A DNA stretch of 64,000 nucleotides, taken from positions 44,889-108,888 of the forward strand of contig ONMA01000019.1 in the NCBI GenBank assembly GCA_900318815.1, written 5' to 3'. How positions within the stretch are numbered: the first letter of the stretch is position 1; each line of letters opens with the position of its first letter. Shown here one piece after another: positions 1-7,626 of the stretch. Source of the stretch: an uncultured Prevotellaceae bacterium (GTDB taxonomy: Bacteria; Bacteroidota; Bacteroidia; Bacteroidales; Bacteroidaceae). Made by a program: the position numbers and the translations under genes. The notes below the pieces were generated by a model. It had not been told where the DNA came from. It saw only the letters and a program-made list of their open reading frames with translations, and ran no database searches.

Positions 1-240
1 AATTGCGTCAAAATCCATATAATCCACATCCTCTTCCAACAACACCAGTTTGTCATCTATCTCTTCAATGGACGAGAACGGCATCGCATTCTCGCACATC
101 ATCCGTTGCCTTACTTCTTCTGGTAACTGGGCACACTTCTTACAGATGTGGTTCTTGTGACCTTTTCCGCTGAAACTTTCATTGGACTTGATTACTCCAC
201 ACACCTTACAGTAATGACCTTGATGTTTTTTCTTCGCCAT
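1..240 (-). CDS. Small zinc-ribbon-like protein, 3' end outside window
   Basis: The first 80 codons of a leftward gene that leaves the window. The protein opens MAKKKHQGHYCKVCG and carries two CxxC pairs (CKVC near residues 11-14, CKKC near 33-36), the pattern of a small treble-clef or zinc-ribbon fold. An acidic stretch (EEIDDKLVLLEED) follows. A -7 box in minus orientation (TATTTTTG, at 382-389) would give a leader of about 135 nt. I do not recognise a specific family. It sits divergently from a methylase-nuclease pair, so a mobile or defence context is possible, but the product is hypothetical. Confidence 0.6.
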   Translation of the reverse strand, partial: MAKKKHQGHYCKVCGVIKSNESFSGKGHKNHICKKCAQLPEEVRQRMMCENAMPFSSIEEIDDKLVLLEEDVDYMDFDAI

Positions 241-364
241 ATTTAGTTTTAAGATAAGCAGTCACTCAGTTCTTTTCCGCTCTTTCATAAATCAATTTTT
301 TATCGCGGTTCACGCTTTCAACTGCAAATGGTTTCAAAGTACCTTAAGGTCTATCCATAGACAA

Positions 365-526
365 TTAGCTGTTTCCTGGTGCAAAAATACGAATATTATC
401 TGAATTTGCAAGCATTCTGACAATCTTTTTTATGTCTTGTGCGGTTCTAAGTGTGTCATCAGCATAAAGCACCATGTATCATGGACGGAAACATTCATAA
501 TCGTGAAGCAAGATAAATATACGCAT
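365..526 (-). pseudogene. Small ORF split by an in-frame TGA
   Basis: Reading leftward from the ATG at 526 gives MRIFILLHDYECFRP, then TGA, then YMVLYADDTLRTAQDIKK and on to a TAA at 365-367, all in one frame. If the TGA were TGG (Trp) this would be one protein of about 53 residues. A good -7 box (TAGTTTTG on the minus strand, 566-573) lies about 40 bp upstream. I read it as a recently broken small gene, or a chance ORF. The YADD tetrapeptide recalls reverse transcriptases, but nothing else of that fold is present. No function is assigned. Confidence 0.3.
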
Positions 527-627
527 TTTTCTGCTGAATCAATCAACAAAACCGAAGAATCTGCACAAAACTATCATATTTTATGTGATTTTAGCAGTTT
601 GACACATTGAAATAAAAGATTTTTGTG

Positions 628-960
628 TAATTTTGCAGTTGGTTTTCGCTTCATGCGGATGACTACTTTGACATTGAGGACATAATTAGCACTCGCTATT
701 ATTTCGCGCATAGCCAAGAGCGTCGGAAACTCTATAGGTATAAGAAGCACGGAAATAATATGTGACAGGTGGACCGTATAATGGTTCTTCTGCACCCGTT
801 TGAAATAGCGATGCACACGCAAGGCGTGATGCATCCTGCAAACGGGACAGAGGCACCTTTCCGACGCCGCCTCTTGCTATGCGCAAATAGGAGCATCACG
901 CTCTTTTTGTGCCACGGCGTGATTGATAGTTGAGCGCGTTCACTTAATACTATCAATCAA
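628..960 (+). promoter_or_regulatory. -7 box and long structured leader of the methylase operon
   Basis: TAATTTTG at 628-635 is a Bacteroidota -7 box, with no well-spaced -33 TTTG seen. Transcription from about 640 would give a 5' leader of some 320 nt. Its second half is full of inverted repeats. CCCGTTTG (795-802) pairs with CAAACGGG (839-846), enclosing a second stem of GATGCACACGC (810-820) with 824-835. ATCACGC (895-901) pairs with GCGTGAT (917-923), and ATTGATAGT (922-930) with ACTATCAAT (949-957). The last arm lies next to the start codon. An untranslatable peptide-like stretch (about 640-762, ending KKHGNNM) may be a gene remnant. Roughly 241-627 holds only the split ORF and promoters. 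Confidence 0.55.
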
Positions 961-2037
961 ATGGCAAAAAACAAAAATCAAAATGCTGCTCAAAAGGCGA
1001 AGGAAGATGAATTTTACACCCAGCTTCCAGATATAGCCAATGAACTATCGCACTACAGAAAGCATTTCAGAGACAAGATTGTGCTCTGCAACTGTGATGA
1101 CCCTTACGAAAGCAACTTCTTCAAGTTCTTCGCTACAAAGTTTAATGTCTGGGGACTAAAGAAGCTCATATGTACATGCTTTGATAGTTCTCCAGTGGCC
1201 GGAACAGAGTTCGACCTGTTTGAGAAGAAACTGGAAAGTAGCAGGAAAGCATTCAAAATAGAACTTACAGAAGTTATCGATGTTAATGGTGATGGAGCAA
1301 CAGACTTGGAAGATGTTGAAATAATCCTGCGCAATAATCCACCAACACTTTTGGAGGGCAACGGTGATTTTCGAAGCCCCGAGTGTATCCAACTTTTACA
1401 GGAAGCTGACATTATAGTAACGAATCCTCCGTTCTCTCTCTTCAGGGAATTTGTCAACATTCTTTATAAGTATGAGAAGAAATTCCTTATTATAGGAAAT
1501 CAAAACAATGTGACATACAAAGACATTTTCGCGCGTATCCGGGACAACCAATTATGGTTGGGCTACTACGCTGGTTCAATGAAGTTCGTTATTCCCGAGA
1601 TATACGACAAAAGCAAGACTAATATAAAAACGCTTAAGGATGGAACCATCATTTCAACAATGGGAAATATCTGTTGGTTCACAAACCTTGACCATAGCAA
1701 GCGTCATGAGGAAATAGACCTGTACAAGCATTATACACCAGAGGAGTATCCAAAGTATGACAACTATGATGCTATTTTTGTGAAAAACGTTGCTGACATT
1801 CCTGCGGATTACGATGGGCCGATGGGGGTTCCTCCCACGTTTTTGGCTAATTACGACCCAGAGCAATTTGTTGTTTTAGGAATTACAGACCGTGACAACA
1901 ATTCTGGCCTGAAAACAAAAGTCTATACGAAGGATGACGCAAAGAATGCGAGTGACCTTAACAGACGGGGAGTTTTAAAAACTGGGGCAACATATAAACT
2001 TTGTTGGCCTGCCATATTAATCAAAAAAAAGAAATAA
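961..2037 (+). CDS. EcoRI-family adenine-specific DNA methyltransferase
   Basis: A 358-residue protein of the EcoRI methylase family, which transfers a methyl group from S-adenosylmethionine to adenine N6 in DNA. The amino-methylase motif IV, NPPF, is at residues 155-158 (ADIIVTNPPFSLFREFVN). The stretch KFLIIGNQNN follows, and the C-terminal part (GNICWFTNL, YDNYDAIFV, GPMGVPPTF) is typical of this family. The next gene starts 2 bp after the stop and encodes a DUF262-HNH nuclease, so the pair behaves as a restriction-modification or modification-guided unit. Upstream is a long structured leader that may set its expression. Length is close to the usual 300-360 residues and no damage is visible. 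The recognition site cannot be read from the sequence. Confidence 0.88.
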   Translation: MAKNKNQNAAQKAKEDEFYTQLPDIANELSHYRKHFRDKIVLCNCDDPYESNFFKFFATKFNVWGLKKLICTCFDSSPVAGTEFDLFEKKLESSRKAFKIELTEVIDVNGDGATDLEDVEIILRNNPPTLLEGNGDFRSPECIQLLQEADIIVTNPPFSLFREFVNILYKYEKKFLIIGNQNNVTYKDIFARIRDNQLWLGYYAGSMKFVIPEIYDKSKTNIKTLKDGTIISTMGNICWFTNLDHSKRHEEIDLYKHYTPEEYPKYDNYDAIFVKNVADIPADYDGPMGVPPTFLANYDPEQFVVLGITDRDNNSGLKTKVYTKDDAKNASDLNRRGVLKTGATYKLCWPAILIKKKK

Positions 2038-2039
2038 AG

Positions 2040-3137
2040 ATGAAGATTACATTGCACACAATTAAGATTCGGGACATTGTCGATGGGTATGAGGACAATG
2101 AGGAAGAAGGTGTTGTCGGTTATGGAGGTCTATTGAACATTAGACCAAAATATCAGCGGGAATTTGTCTATAATGACAAGCAGAAGAAAGAGGTCATCAA
2201 TTCAATATTCAAAAAATTTCCCTTGAATGTCATGTATTGGGTGAAAAATGATGATGGGACATTTGAACTTCTTGATGGTCAACAGAGAACATTGAGTATT
2301 TGCTCGTTTTACGAGGACAGCTTCTATGTAAATCTCGATGGCAAGGTAAAGTCATTTGCAAACTTAACCCCTGACCAAGTAAAACAATTTCTCGACTACG
2401 AGCTTCAGATATATGTTTGTGAGAATGGCACAGATAGCGAGAAACTTGATTGGTTTGAGATAATCAATATTGCAGGAGAGAAACTTACACCACAGGAGTT
2501 GCGAAACGCAGTCTATTCAGGCGAATGGGTAATGGCCTTGAAAAAGAAGTTTAGTAAATCAACGTGTGTTGCATATCGTCTTGCAAAAGACTACATGAGC
2601 GGTAACCCTATTCGACAAGAATACCTACAAACAGTTTTAAAATGGATTAGCAGAGGCAACATCAATGAATATATGGCCACACATCAACATGATGAAAATG
2701 CAGACATAGAGTGGCAATATTTTCAGGCGGTTATCGCCTGGGTAAAACGCATCTTCACAAAGTATCGTTCTCTTATGAAAGGTATAGAATGGGGCGAATT
2801 GTATAATATGTATGGCAACAACACATATTCAGCAACAGACATAGAAAAACGAATATCGACATTGCTTATAGACAAAGATGTTACAAATAAAAAGGGAGTA
2901 TACGCGTATGTCCTCTCTGGAGATGAAAGAAAGCTTAACATACGCGATTTCGATGAGTCTGACCGAATAGAAGCTTACGAGCGCCAAAGAGGCATTTGCC
3001 CTGATTGCAGCAAGCATTTCGAAATAAGTGAGATGCATGCCGACCATATAACACCTTGGTGCAAGGGTGGCCACACAACTGCAGATAACTGCCAGATGTT
3101 GTGTGCTGATTGTAATCGCCGTAAAGGGGCAAAGTAA
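2040..3137 (+). CDS. DUF262 and HNH endonuclease protein
   Basis: A 365-residue protein. The N-terminal half is a DUF262 (GmrSD-N/ParB-like) domain with its signature DGQQR at residues 79-83 and an upstream IRPKYQREFVY. The C-terminus is an HNH nuclease: CPDC near residue 320, then HADHITPW, GGHTTADNCQMLC and CNRRKG, which gives the metal-binding cysteines and the catalytic H. Related proteins (SspE, GmrSD, BrxU) are NTP-dependent nucleases controlled by DNA modification. An upstream in-frame ATG at 2001 exists inside the methylase gene. The start at 2040, two bases after the methylase stop, gives the normal N-terminus MKITLHTIKIRDI. It is co-transcribed with the methylase and ended by a terminator at 3164. 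It is probably the nuclease partner; that it reads methylation is inference. Confidence 0.85.
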   Translation: MKITLHTIKIRDIVDGYEDNEEEGVVGYGGLLNIRPKYQREFVYNDKQKKEVINSIFKKFPLNVMYWVKNDDGTFELLDGQQRTLSICSFYEDSFYVNLDGKVKSFANLTPDQVKQFLDYELQIYVCENGTDSEKLDWFEIINIAGEKLTPQELRNAVYSGEWVMALKKKFSKSTCVAYRLAKDYMSGNPIRQEYLQTVLKWISRGNINEYMATHQHDENADIEWQYFQAVIAWVKRIFTKYRSLMKGIEWGELYNMYGNNTYSATDIEKRISTLLIDKDVTNKKGVYAYVLSGDERKLNIRDFDESDRIEAYERQRGICPDCSKHFEISEMHADHITPWCKGGHTTADNCQMLCADCNRRKGAK

Positions 3138-3163
3138 ACACCATGTATTCACTTTCATACACG

Positions 3164-3203
3164 AACTTGCCTGTCCTCTCCATTGAGACCAGGCAAGTTT
3201 TCT
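3164..3203 (+). terminator. Rho-independent terminator after DUF262-HNH
   Basis: AACTTGCCTG (3164-3173) pairs with CAGGCAAGTT (3190-3199), a perfect 10-bp stem with a 16-nt loop, followed by a T-rich run. It lies 26 bp after the nuclease stop codon. Confidence 0.8.
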
Positions 3204-3489
3204 GTATCCCCATTAGTTGTTTCCACATTTATTTATTATAGGGTTTCGATTCCCATGACAGTGAAGCCAATAATCTCTACAATGTCTTCGACGATACTAT
3301 TGCTCGGAATGGTACTCTATTGAGGTCAATAGGACCTGTTTCTAAGGCGGTGAGCACTCGACATCGTAAGATTGAGATTGGTTTTCTTGTCGTCCCTACA
3401 TTAATAGGCATTATTGGAGTAAAATACTCAAACTTAGGCACATCACCAAACAATTTATAATAAAACAAGGTGTTTTTGCCTGTTTATTC
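3204..3489. other. Gene-free spacer with a short dispersed repeat
   Basis: No supportable gene. It contains AAACTTAGGCACATCACC and the following bases (3430-3466), a stretch of about 38 bp that recurs in the same orientation at 63418-63454 with a few differences. The core GGCACATCACCAAACAATTT (3437-3456) is identical at 63425-63444. A 63-codon leftward ORF covering 3277-3468 starts in this repeat but has no recognisable content. Confidence 0.45.
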
Positions 3490-3520
3490 TTTGCCCTTTG
3501 GGGGAAAATGCTTAATTTTG
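3490..3520 (+). promoter_or_regulatory. Promoter of the AAA ATPase operon
   Basis: TTTG (3490-3493), a 19-bp spacer and TAATTTTG (3513-3520) match the Bacteroidota housekeeping promoter. Transcription would begin at about 3524, which rules out the longer in-frame start at 3470 and fixes the ATPase start at 3539. Confidence 0.75.
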
Positions 3521-3538
3521 CAAGCAAAAGTTTCGTTT

Positions 3539-4645
3539 ATGATTGACAAGATAAGAATAAGAAACTACAAGTCCATTGTTGACTTGACGTTGGATCTTGG
3601 CCGTTTCAATGTTATTATAGGTACTAACGGCTGTGGTAAGTCCAACATATTAGAAGCTATTACTATGGGTGCATTGGGCGTTTCCGACAATGCTGATATA
3701 GGAAGATTGGCAAAACACGGTATCCGCGTTACTGACTCAAATTTGATGGTCAATGCGTTTGAGGATACTGATGAGAATATGAGTGAGTATATACAACTTC
3801 AGGTTTCTGGTGACGATAAACCATACGACACAAATATTGCATTAACATACGAAGAAAAGTGGAATAAGTGGATGGATAACAAACCAGAAGAATACAATAT
3901 CATCAAACAACATTATAGAAGTGAGCACGGTGATTCCTCAAAAGAAGAGGTTCCCTATAAAGAATACCATCGACTACGTAAGGAACTAATCGAAAAACCA
4001 ACGTTTCTTAGGTTTCTAACGTATTCTCCTAATGAAAGTATTATGAGAGAAATGGTTAGAAGTATAGATGTATATCCCTTAGGAGTACATGGTGAGGGGC
4101 TTTTCCATTATCTTAAAGTTACGAAAATTCAACATCTTTTCCCCATAATCAATGAAGGGCTTAGAATGTTGGACTGGTTTGAGGGGGTATCTCCTGCCGA
4201 TGGTTTGTTGTCCAATGAATTTGACGTTACCATATCAGATAAGTATTTGAAAGAATCCCTACATAGTTTCGACCAACGTAGTACAAACGAGGGATTTCTT
4301 TATCTATTGTTCTATCTTACTTTGTTCAATAGTCAGGACACACCACCTTTCTTTGCTGTGGATAATATCGAGACTTCGTTTAATCCTGGTCTTTGCCAAA
4401 ATCTAACAAAGTATCTGATAGGTGCTTCAAAAGAGAATAACAAACAAGTCATATTGACGACACATAATCCATACGTGCTTGACGGATTGGATTTGTCTGA
4501 TGACGAACAACGCCTGTTTGTCTGCCGTCGTGACATTGACGGACATACAAGGTTAGAGCGTGTGAAGTTTAGGGAGGACAGGAAAATGTCTCTTTCTGAG
4601 TTGTGGATGTCGGGACTGATTGGCGCACTACCTGAAAATTTCTGA
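3539..4645 (+). CDS. OLD-like AAA ATPase of a two-gene defence-type operon
   Basis: A 368-residue ABC-type ATPase of the AAA_15/AAA_21 (OLD, RecF-like) group. The N-terminus IDKIRIRNYKSI leads into Walker A GTNGCGKS (28-35). Walker B is FFAVDNIE with D275 and E278, followed by the D-loop-like ETSFNPG, and the switch histidine is in LTTHNP (H309). The middle is a variable helical insert. Such ATPases sense a trigger, often phage, and control an effector nuclease encoded next door. Here the next gene, 5 bp downstream, is a TOPRIM-like protein, so ATPase and nuclease are split as in RloA/RloB, AbiL or PARIS rather than fused as in OLD. The operon has its own promoter and lies directly after a methylase-nuclease pair. 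Assignment to a named system is open. Confidence 0.75.
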   Translation: MIDKIRIRNYKSIVDLTLDLGRFNVIIGTNGCGKSNILEAITMGALGVSDNADIGRLAKHGIRVTDSNLMVNAFEDTDENMSEYIQLQVSGDDKPYDTNIALTYEEKWNKWMDNKPEEYNIIKQHYRSEHGDSSKEEVPYKEYHRLRKELIEKPTFLRFLTYSPNESIMREMVRSIDVYPLGVHGEGLFHYLKVTKIQHLFPIINEGLRMLDWFEGVSPADGLLSNEFDVTISDKYLKESLHSFDQRSTNEGFLYLLFYLTLFNSQDTPPFFAVDNIETSFNPGLCQNLTKYLIGASKENNKQVILTTHNPYVLDGLDLSDDEQRLFVCRRDIDGHTRLERVKFREDRKMSLSELWMSGLIGALPENF

Positions 4646-4650
4646 GCTTT

Positions 4651-5316
4651 ATGAGCAAGAAGATTGGTATTGTCAGCGAGGGTGTATCGGACTATTATGT
4701 ACTGAAGCATATCGTGTCTCGCTATCTGAAAGAACTGGATGTCTATACTATCCCATTGAATCCCAAACAGGACAAAGGTAAGCAGGTGGGCTTTAGTGGA
4801 TGGCAGGGCGTTCTGAACTATATTTCGGGCACAGATGAAAAGAATCTGTTTGTAGAAGCACTAAAAGAGGACTGCGAATATGTGGTAGTGCAGATTGACA
4901 CAGATTGCTGTGCAGACTACGGAGTTGAGCATCAGACCGAAGACTTGGCTGTGCTTTGGAAGAGTGTATGCGAGAATCTTACGAATCGAATTCCTTCCGA
5001 TTTCGATAAGAGCAAACTAATCTTTGCCATTAGTATTGATGAGACGGAGTGTTGGCTTATCCCTTTCATTGATTCGAACAAGAAGAACTGTGAGAACATT
5101 GACCGATGCATGAATCTGGTGAACAAGGGTATCAAGAAGCAGAATCTTTTCATCGACCCAGACAACAAGAATAGCGATGGTGCAAAGAGTGCTTACGATT
5201 ATATTCTGAAGCAAAAGAAGAAGCCTAAAGAGATTAAAGAGTGTTCGGAATATAATTACGGGTTCAAGAAATTGATTGAACAATTAGACAACATAGACGC
5301 AGGAGAATCATTCTAA
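4651..5316 (+). CDS. TOPRIM/RloB-like putative effector nuclease
   Basis: A 221-residue partner of the preceding ATPase, with a 5-bp intergenic gap. The N-terminus IGIVSEGVSDYYVLKHI places E10 and D14 as in TOPRIM motif 1. Strand-loop VVVQIDTDCCADYG gives the DxD pair (D83, D85), and SIDETECWLIPF (about 128-139) resembles the conserved ExW element of RloB/AbiLii proteins. These acidic residues would bind the metal ions of a nuclease. The basic C-terminus (KQKKKPKEIKE) may contact nucleic acid. No other domain is seen. The alternatives DUF4435 (AriB of PARIS) and DUF4276 cannot be separated by eye. A clean terminator follows at 5334. Function as toxin or effector is inferred from the partner and the motif set. 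Confidence 0.6.
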   Translation: MSKKIGIVSEGVSDYYVLKHIVSRYLKELDVYTIPLNPKQDKGKQVGFSGWQGVLNYISGTDEKNLFVEALKEDCEYVVVQIDTDCCADYGVEHQTEDLAVLWKSVCENLTNRIPSDFDKSKLIFAISIDETECWLIPFIDSNKKNCENIDRCMNLVNKGIKKQNLFIDPDNKNSDGAKSAYDYILKQKKKPKEIKECSEYNYGFKKLIEQLDNIDAGESF

Positions 5317-5333
5317 CAGCTTTTAAAGAAAAT

Positions 5334-5357
5334 GCCCCGAGTATGTCGGGGCGTTTC
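5334..5357 (+). terminator. Terminator after the ATPase-TOPRIM operon
   Basis: GCCCCGA (5334-5340), a 5-nt loop and TCGGGGC (5346-5352), then GTTTCTG. It is placed 18 bp after the stop codon at 5316. Confidence 0.75.
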
Positions 5358-5360
5358 TGA

Positions 5361-5642
5361 TTAGTCCATTGACTCACGGATGATGCGACGAGTTTCCCGT
5401 TTATATACCAAACGGTCATACTTATAGCCGCGACACATAGGGCAACTACAGGGTGTACCTGTTGAACGATAGACTTGCGTCCAATGTTCCTTTGCCAGTT
5501 CAAACCAGTGCAGAGGGACATGATGACTGCCGTCAGCACAGTAATACTCTCGCTCAAATGATGCCCAATACACCAAACGAGCTTTAAACACTCGGAAGCC
5601 TTGCTTCCTTCGCCAAAGTTTTGTTCTTTTTGTTTCCATCAT
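5361..5642 (-). CDS. Small conserved Bacteroidales protein with a cysteine cluster
   Basis: A 93-residue basic protein (MMETKRTKLWRRKQGFRVFK) with a Cys cluster TPCSCPMCRGYKYDR near the C-terminus. Small proteins with a PCSCxxC pattern and basic flanks are common in Bacteroides and Prevotella accessory DNA, often annotated hypothetical. The cysteines could bind a metal, and the charge suggests nucleic-acid contact. It converges on the preceding operon, with only a few bases between its stop and the terminator at 5334. An alternative start three bases downstream (second Met) is equally possible. Function unknown. Confidence 0.55.
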   Translation of the reverse strand: MMETKRTKLWRRKQGFRVFKARLVYWASFEREYYCADGSHHVPLHWFELAKEHWTQVYRSTGTPCSCPMCRGYKYDRLVYKRETRRIIRESMD

Positions 5643-5862
5643 CTCTTTGTATTAAGGTGATTATGTGATGGAAACTTGCTTTGGTGAAATTCTTTATGTC
5701 CATAATTCTGTCTGTTTTGGGTTTATACGCTAATCAAAGAGCAAATCTCGTGCCAAATCTACTTTTCCTCACTTTCATATTCTCAATTAGCAGGAATATA
5801 GAGAATCATAGGGATGAATTATTGGGACAGGTACTTTATTTCCTCCTACAAATAAAACTTCG

Positions 5863-5896
5863 GGAGGCCGACGCTGAATCGCCAGCGTCGGCCTCC
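5863..5896 (-). terminator. Hairpin terminator after DUF2442 (left copy)
   Basis: GGAGGCCGACGCTG (5863-5876) and CAGCGTCGGCCTCC (5883-5896) form a perfect 14-bp stem with a 6-nt loop. Leftward it is followed by GAAGTTTTATTTG. In the right copy the second arm has decayed. Confidence 0.75.
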
Positions 5897-5927
5897 TGAA
5901 TCTCTTTTCCGTCTGTAACGTTATTCT

Positions 5928-6161
5928 TTACGCGGCCAATCCGATGTCGTGCAGGAACTCAGGGGCGAGGTCGGCACCATTGGCCCACTCGATAGTGTAG
6001 CCCGTCAGTCCGAACTGCGTGAACTTTTCAAGGTCGAGCAACTCGCCGAAAACCTCGCCCGTCAGGTAAGGCTTCAGATCGGCCAGCTTGCGCGTCCCGT
6101 CGTTGAAGGTGAGCAGCAGCTCGTAGTCCTTCACATAGTCAACGTCTGTGATTCTAAGCAT
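5928..6161 (-). CDS. DUF2442 protein, left copy
   Basis: A 77-residue protein (MLRITDVDYVKDYELLLTF ... GLTGYTIEWANGADLAPEFL). The pattern of an N-terminal beta hairpin, the middle LADLKPYL and the closing WxNGxDxAPEFL is that of DUF2442. This family is commonly encoded directly after DUF4160, as a small two-gene unit suspected of being toxin-antitoxin-like. Here a DUF4160 remnant lies just upstream, separated by 15 bp containing AAAGGAGA, a ribosome-binding site that Bacteroidota genes often lack. The protein differs from the right-hand copy at a single residue (Asn20 here, Ser there). The function of the family is not established. Confidence 0.8.
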   Translation of the reverse strand: MLRITDVDYVKDYELLLTFNDGTRKLADLKPYLTGEVFGELLDLEKFTQFGLTGYTIEWANGADLAPEFLHDIGLAA

Positions 6162-6176
6162 ATCGTTCTCCTTTCT

Positions 6177-6400
6177 TTATTTAAGTGGTGCAATTCGTCC
6201 CAGCTTCTCGCCCTTCTGCGCCTTCTCCCATAGGGTGAGGATTTCGGCCTCGTGCAAGTCCATCCACTCGTTCACCTTGGCGATGACCTTCGAGGGAGCC
6301 TTGCCGTCGACCACGCGGTCGAGCACGCTGATGCAGCACTCATACTCGCCGTAGGTGAAGTGGATGTGCGGCGGATGTAAGCATTTTCTTTTAATTATTC
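6177..6400 (-). pseudogene. DUF4160 gene lacking its 5' part, left copy
   Basis: Leftward reading gives PPHIHFTYGEYECCISVLD ... KVIAKVNEWMDLHEAEILTLWEKAQKGEKLGRIAPLK and a stop at 6177-6179. PPHIHF and the closing WxxxxG are the DUF4160 signature. The normal opening strand before PPHIH is missing and is replaced by IIKRKCLH, which also begins the right-hand remnant. No ATG precedes it in frame. It sits 15 bp upstream of DUF2442, its usual partner. The truncation leaves DUF2442 apparently intact but without the first gene of the pair. Confidence 0.7.
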
Positions 6401-6490
6401 TCAGTTTTCCCCGTTAAAGATGCAAAATGCGGGCGAAGATGCATCGTTTTGCTACTTCCTGGCCTCGAATGTGATGCCTTTGCGGATTAG

Positions 6491-6594
6491 TCACTTGATC
6501 TGCTTCAGTGCCAGTTTCACCACCTGCTCGACGGGCAGCGAGGACTGTTACTGCAGAATCTGTAACACGACCTTCTGACTTAGGGCGGGCGAAG
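6491..6594 (-). pseudogene. Duplicated 3' end of ruvA (left of rpn)
   Basis: About 104 bp closely match the last 105 bp of ruvA at 7627-7731, in the same orientation: the leftward reading contains [10 protein letters not shown], then a disrupted codon, then [14 protein letters not shown] and the stop. The rpn gene lies exactly between this copy and the real ruvA end, so the two copies are direct repeats bracketing rpn. A third copy, inverted, is at 29976-30078. Confidence 0.8.
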
Positions 6595-6719
6595 AATGCC
6601 GGGACTGAATGAAAAAGAAGTCGCATATTATAAACAAATGGGAAAAAAAGGTTAATCCGTAATATAATTGAAAATTTCTTTGTAACTTTGTGCCGTTGAA
6701 ACTCAAAAGCATTGCAATT

Positions 6720-7610
6720 ATGGCAGACGATAGCAAAAACAAGGACAGCTTCATCGAGGAGATTTTTACAGAGCGAGAACGCTATATCAACCCCTACACC
6801 GATTTTGGTTTCAAGAAACTCTTCGGCACTGAGATGAACAAGGACTTGCTCATCAGCTTCCTCAACGCCCTTTTCAACAATGAAGAGAAGGTAATAGAGG
6901 ATGTGCAGTATTTGAACAGCGAGCATCTGGGTGACGGGTATGGTGACCGCCGTGCCGTGTTCGATGTCTATTGCAAAACGAAGGACGGAGGACGCTTCAT
7001 CGTCGAGATGCAAAAGGCCGAGCAGACTTACTTCAAAGACCGCAGCCTCTACTACTCCACGTTTGCCATCCGTGAGCAGGCCCCAAAGGGCAAGGACTGG
7101 GACTACCACTTGGAGGATGTTTATACCGTCGGCGTACTCAATTTCAAGTTCCCCAGCGACGAATATCCCGCAGACAAGTACCGTCACGAAATCAAGCTGA
7201 AAGACGTAGAGGACAACCATGTATTCTATCCGAAGCTGACCTTCGTCTATCTCGAAATGCCGAAGTTTAACATGACGGAGGACGAGTTGGTGACGATGTT
7301 CGACAAGTGGATGTTCGTCCTACGCAACCTCTCCCGTCTACTTGACCGTCCCAAGGCACTGCAAGACCGCATATTTGACCGTTTGTTTGAGCAAGCCGAA
7401 ATAGCCAAGTACTCGCCAGAGGAACGCCGAGAGTATGAGGTGAGCGTGAAAAACTACTGGGACTATAACAGTACTATGAAGACGGCAGCCACAAATGCTT
7501 CAAACGAGAGAGCGAAAAAGATTGCCCGCCGCATGAAGGCACGAGGCGACTCTGCTGAAGATATTGCAGAAATGACTGATTTAAGTGTTGAGGAAATCGA
7601 TGCCTTATAA
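6720..7610 (+). CDS. Rpn-family PD-(D/E)XK recombination-promoting nuclease
   Basis: A 296-residue protein of the PDDEXK_2/Rpn family (recombination-promoting nuclease, often labelled putative transposase). The N-terminus YINPYTDFGFKKLFG is the family hallmark. The catalytic core is D82 (AVFDVYC) and E96-M-Q98-K99 (FIVEMQK), the D...ExQK form of the PD-(D/E)XK site. The C-terminal tail carries KIARRMKARGDSAEDIAEMT, typical of the family. A -7 box TAACTTTG at 6683-6690 means an in-frame ATG at 6690 would lie at or before the transcription start, so ATG 6720 is chosen. It is flanked by direct copies of the ruvA 3' end, suggesting it arrived by an event that duplicated this end. Confidence 0.88.
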   Translation: MADDSKNKDSFIEEIFTERERYINPYTDFGFKKLFGTEMNKDLLISFLNALFNNEEKVIEDVQYLNSEHLGDGYGDRRAVFDVYCKTKDGGRFIVEMQKAEQTYFKDRSLYYSTFAIREQAPKGKDWDYHLEDVYTVGVLNFKFPSDEYPADKYRHEIKLKDVEDNHVFYPKLTFVYLEMPKFNMTEDELVTMFDKWMFVLRNLSRLLDRPKALQDRIFDRLFEQAEIAKYSPEERREYEVSVKNYWDYNSTMKTAATNASNERAKKIARRMKARGDSAEDIAEMTDLSVEEIDAL

Positions 7611-7626
7611 TGTAGTATCGTTATTG

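Larger units (their letters stand above)
5858..6675. repeat. Left copy (L) of an inverted DUF2442/ruvA-tail module
   Basis: This stretch matches 29903-30545 in the opposite orientation. In leftward order it contains an AT-rich segment (about 6595-6675), a copy of the ruvA 3' end, a spacer carrying GATGCATCTTCGCCCGC, a DUF4160 remnant, DUF2442 and a hairpin. L and R lie about 23 kb apart as inverted repeats. They are nearly identical over DUF2442 and more diverged in the flanks. Confidence 0.8.

Noticed and set aside
365-526. YADD tetrapeptide as a reverse transcriptase or retron
   Set aside because: Only about 53 codons are present and no other reverse-transcriptase motif surrounds it.
2001-2039. 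Longer start for the DUF262-HNH protein
   Set aside because: It would overlap the methylase C-terminus and adds residues not typical of DUF262 proteins.
3235-3260. GGGTTTCGATTCCC as a tRNA T-arm
   Set aside because: No acceptor stem, D-arm or anticodon arm can be built around it.
5681-5899. 72-codon rightward ORF
   Set aside because: Its 3' part is the hairpin after DUF2442 read as coding, and the rest has no recognisable content or promoter.
6414-7220. 268-codon leftward ORF opposite rpn
   Set aside because: It is the antisense of a clear PD-(D/E)XK gene and has no family features.
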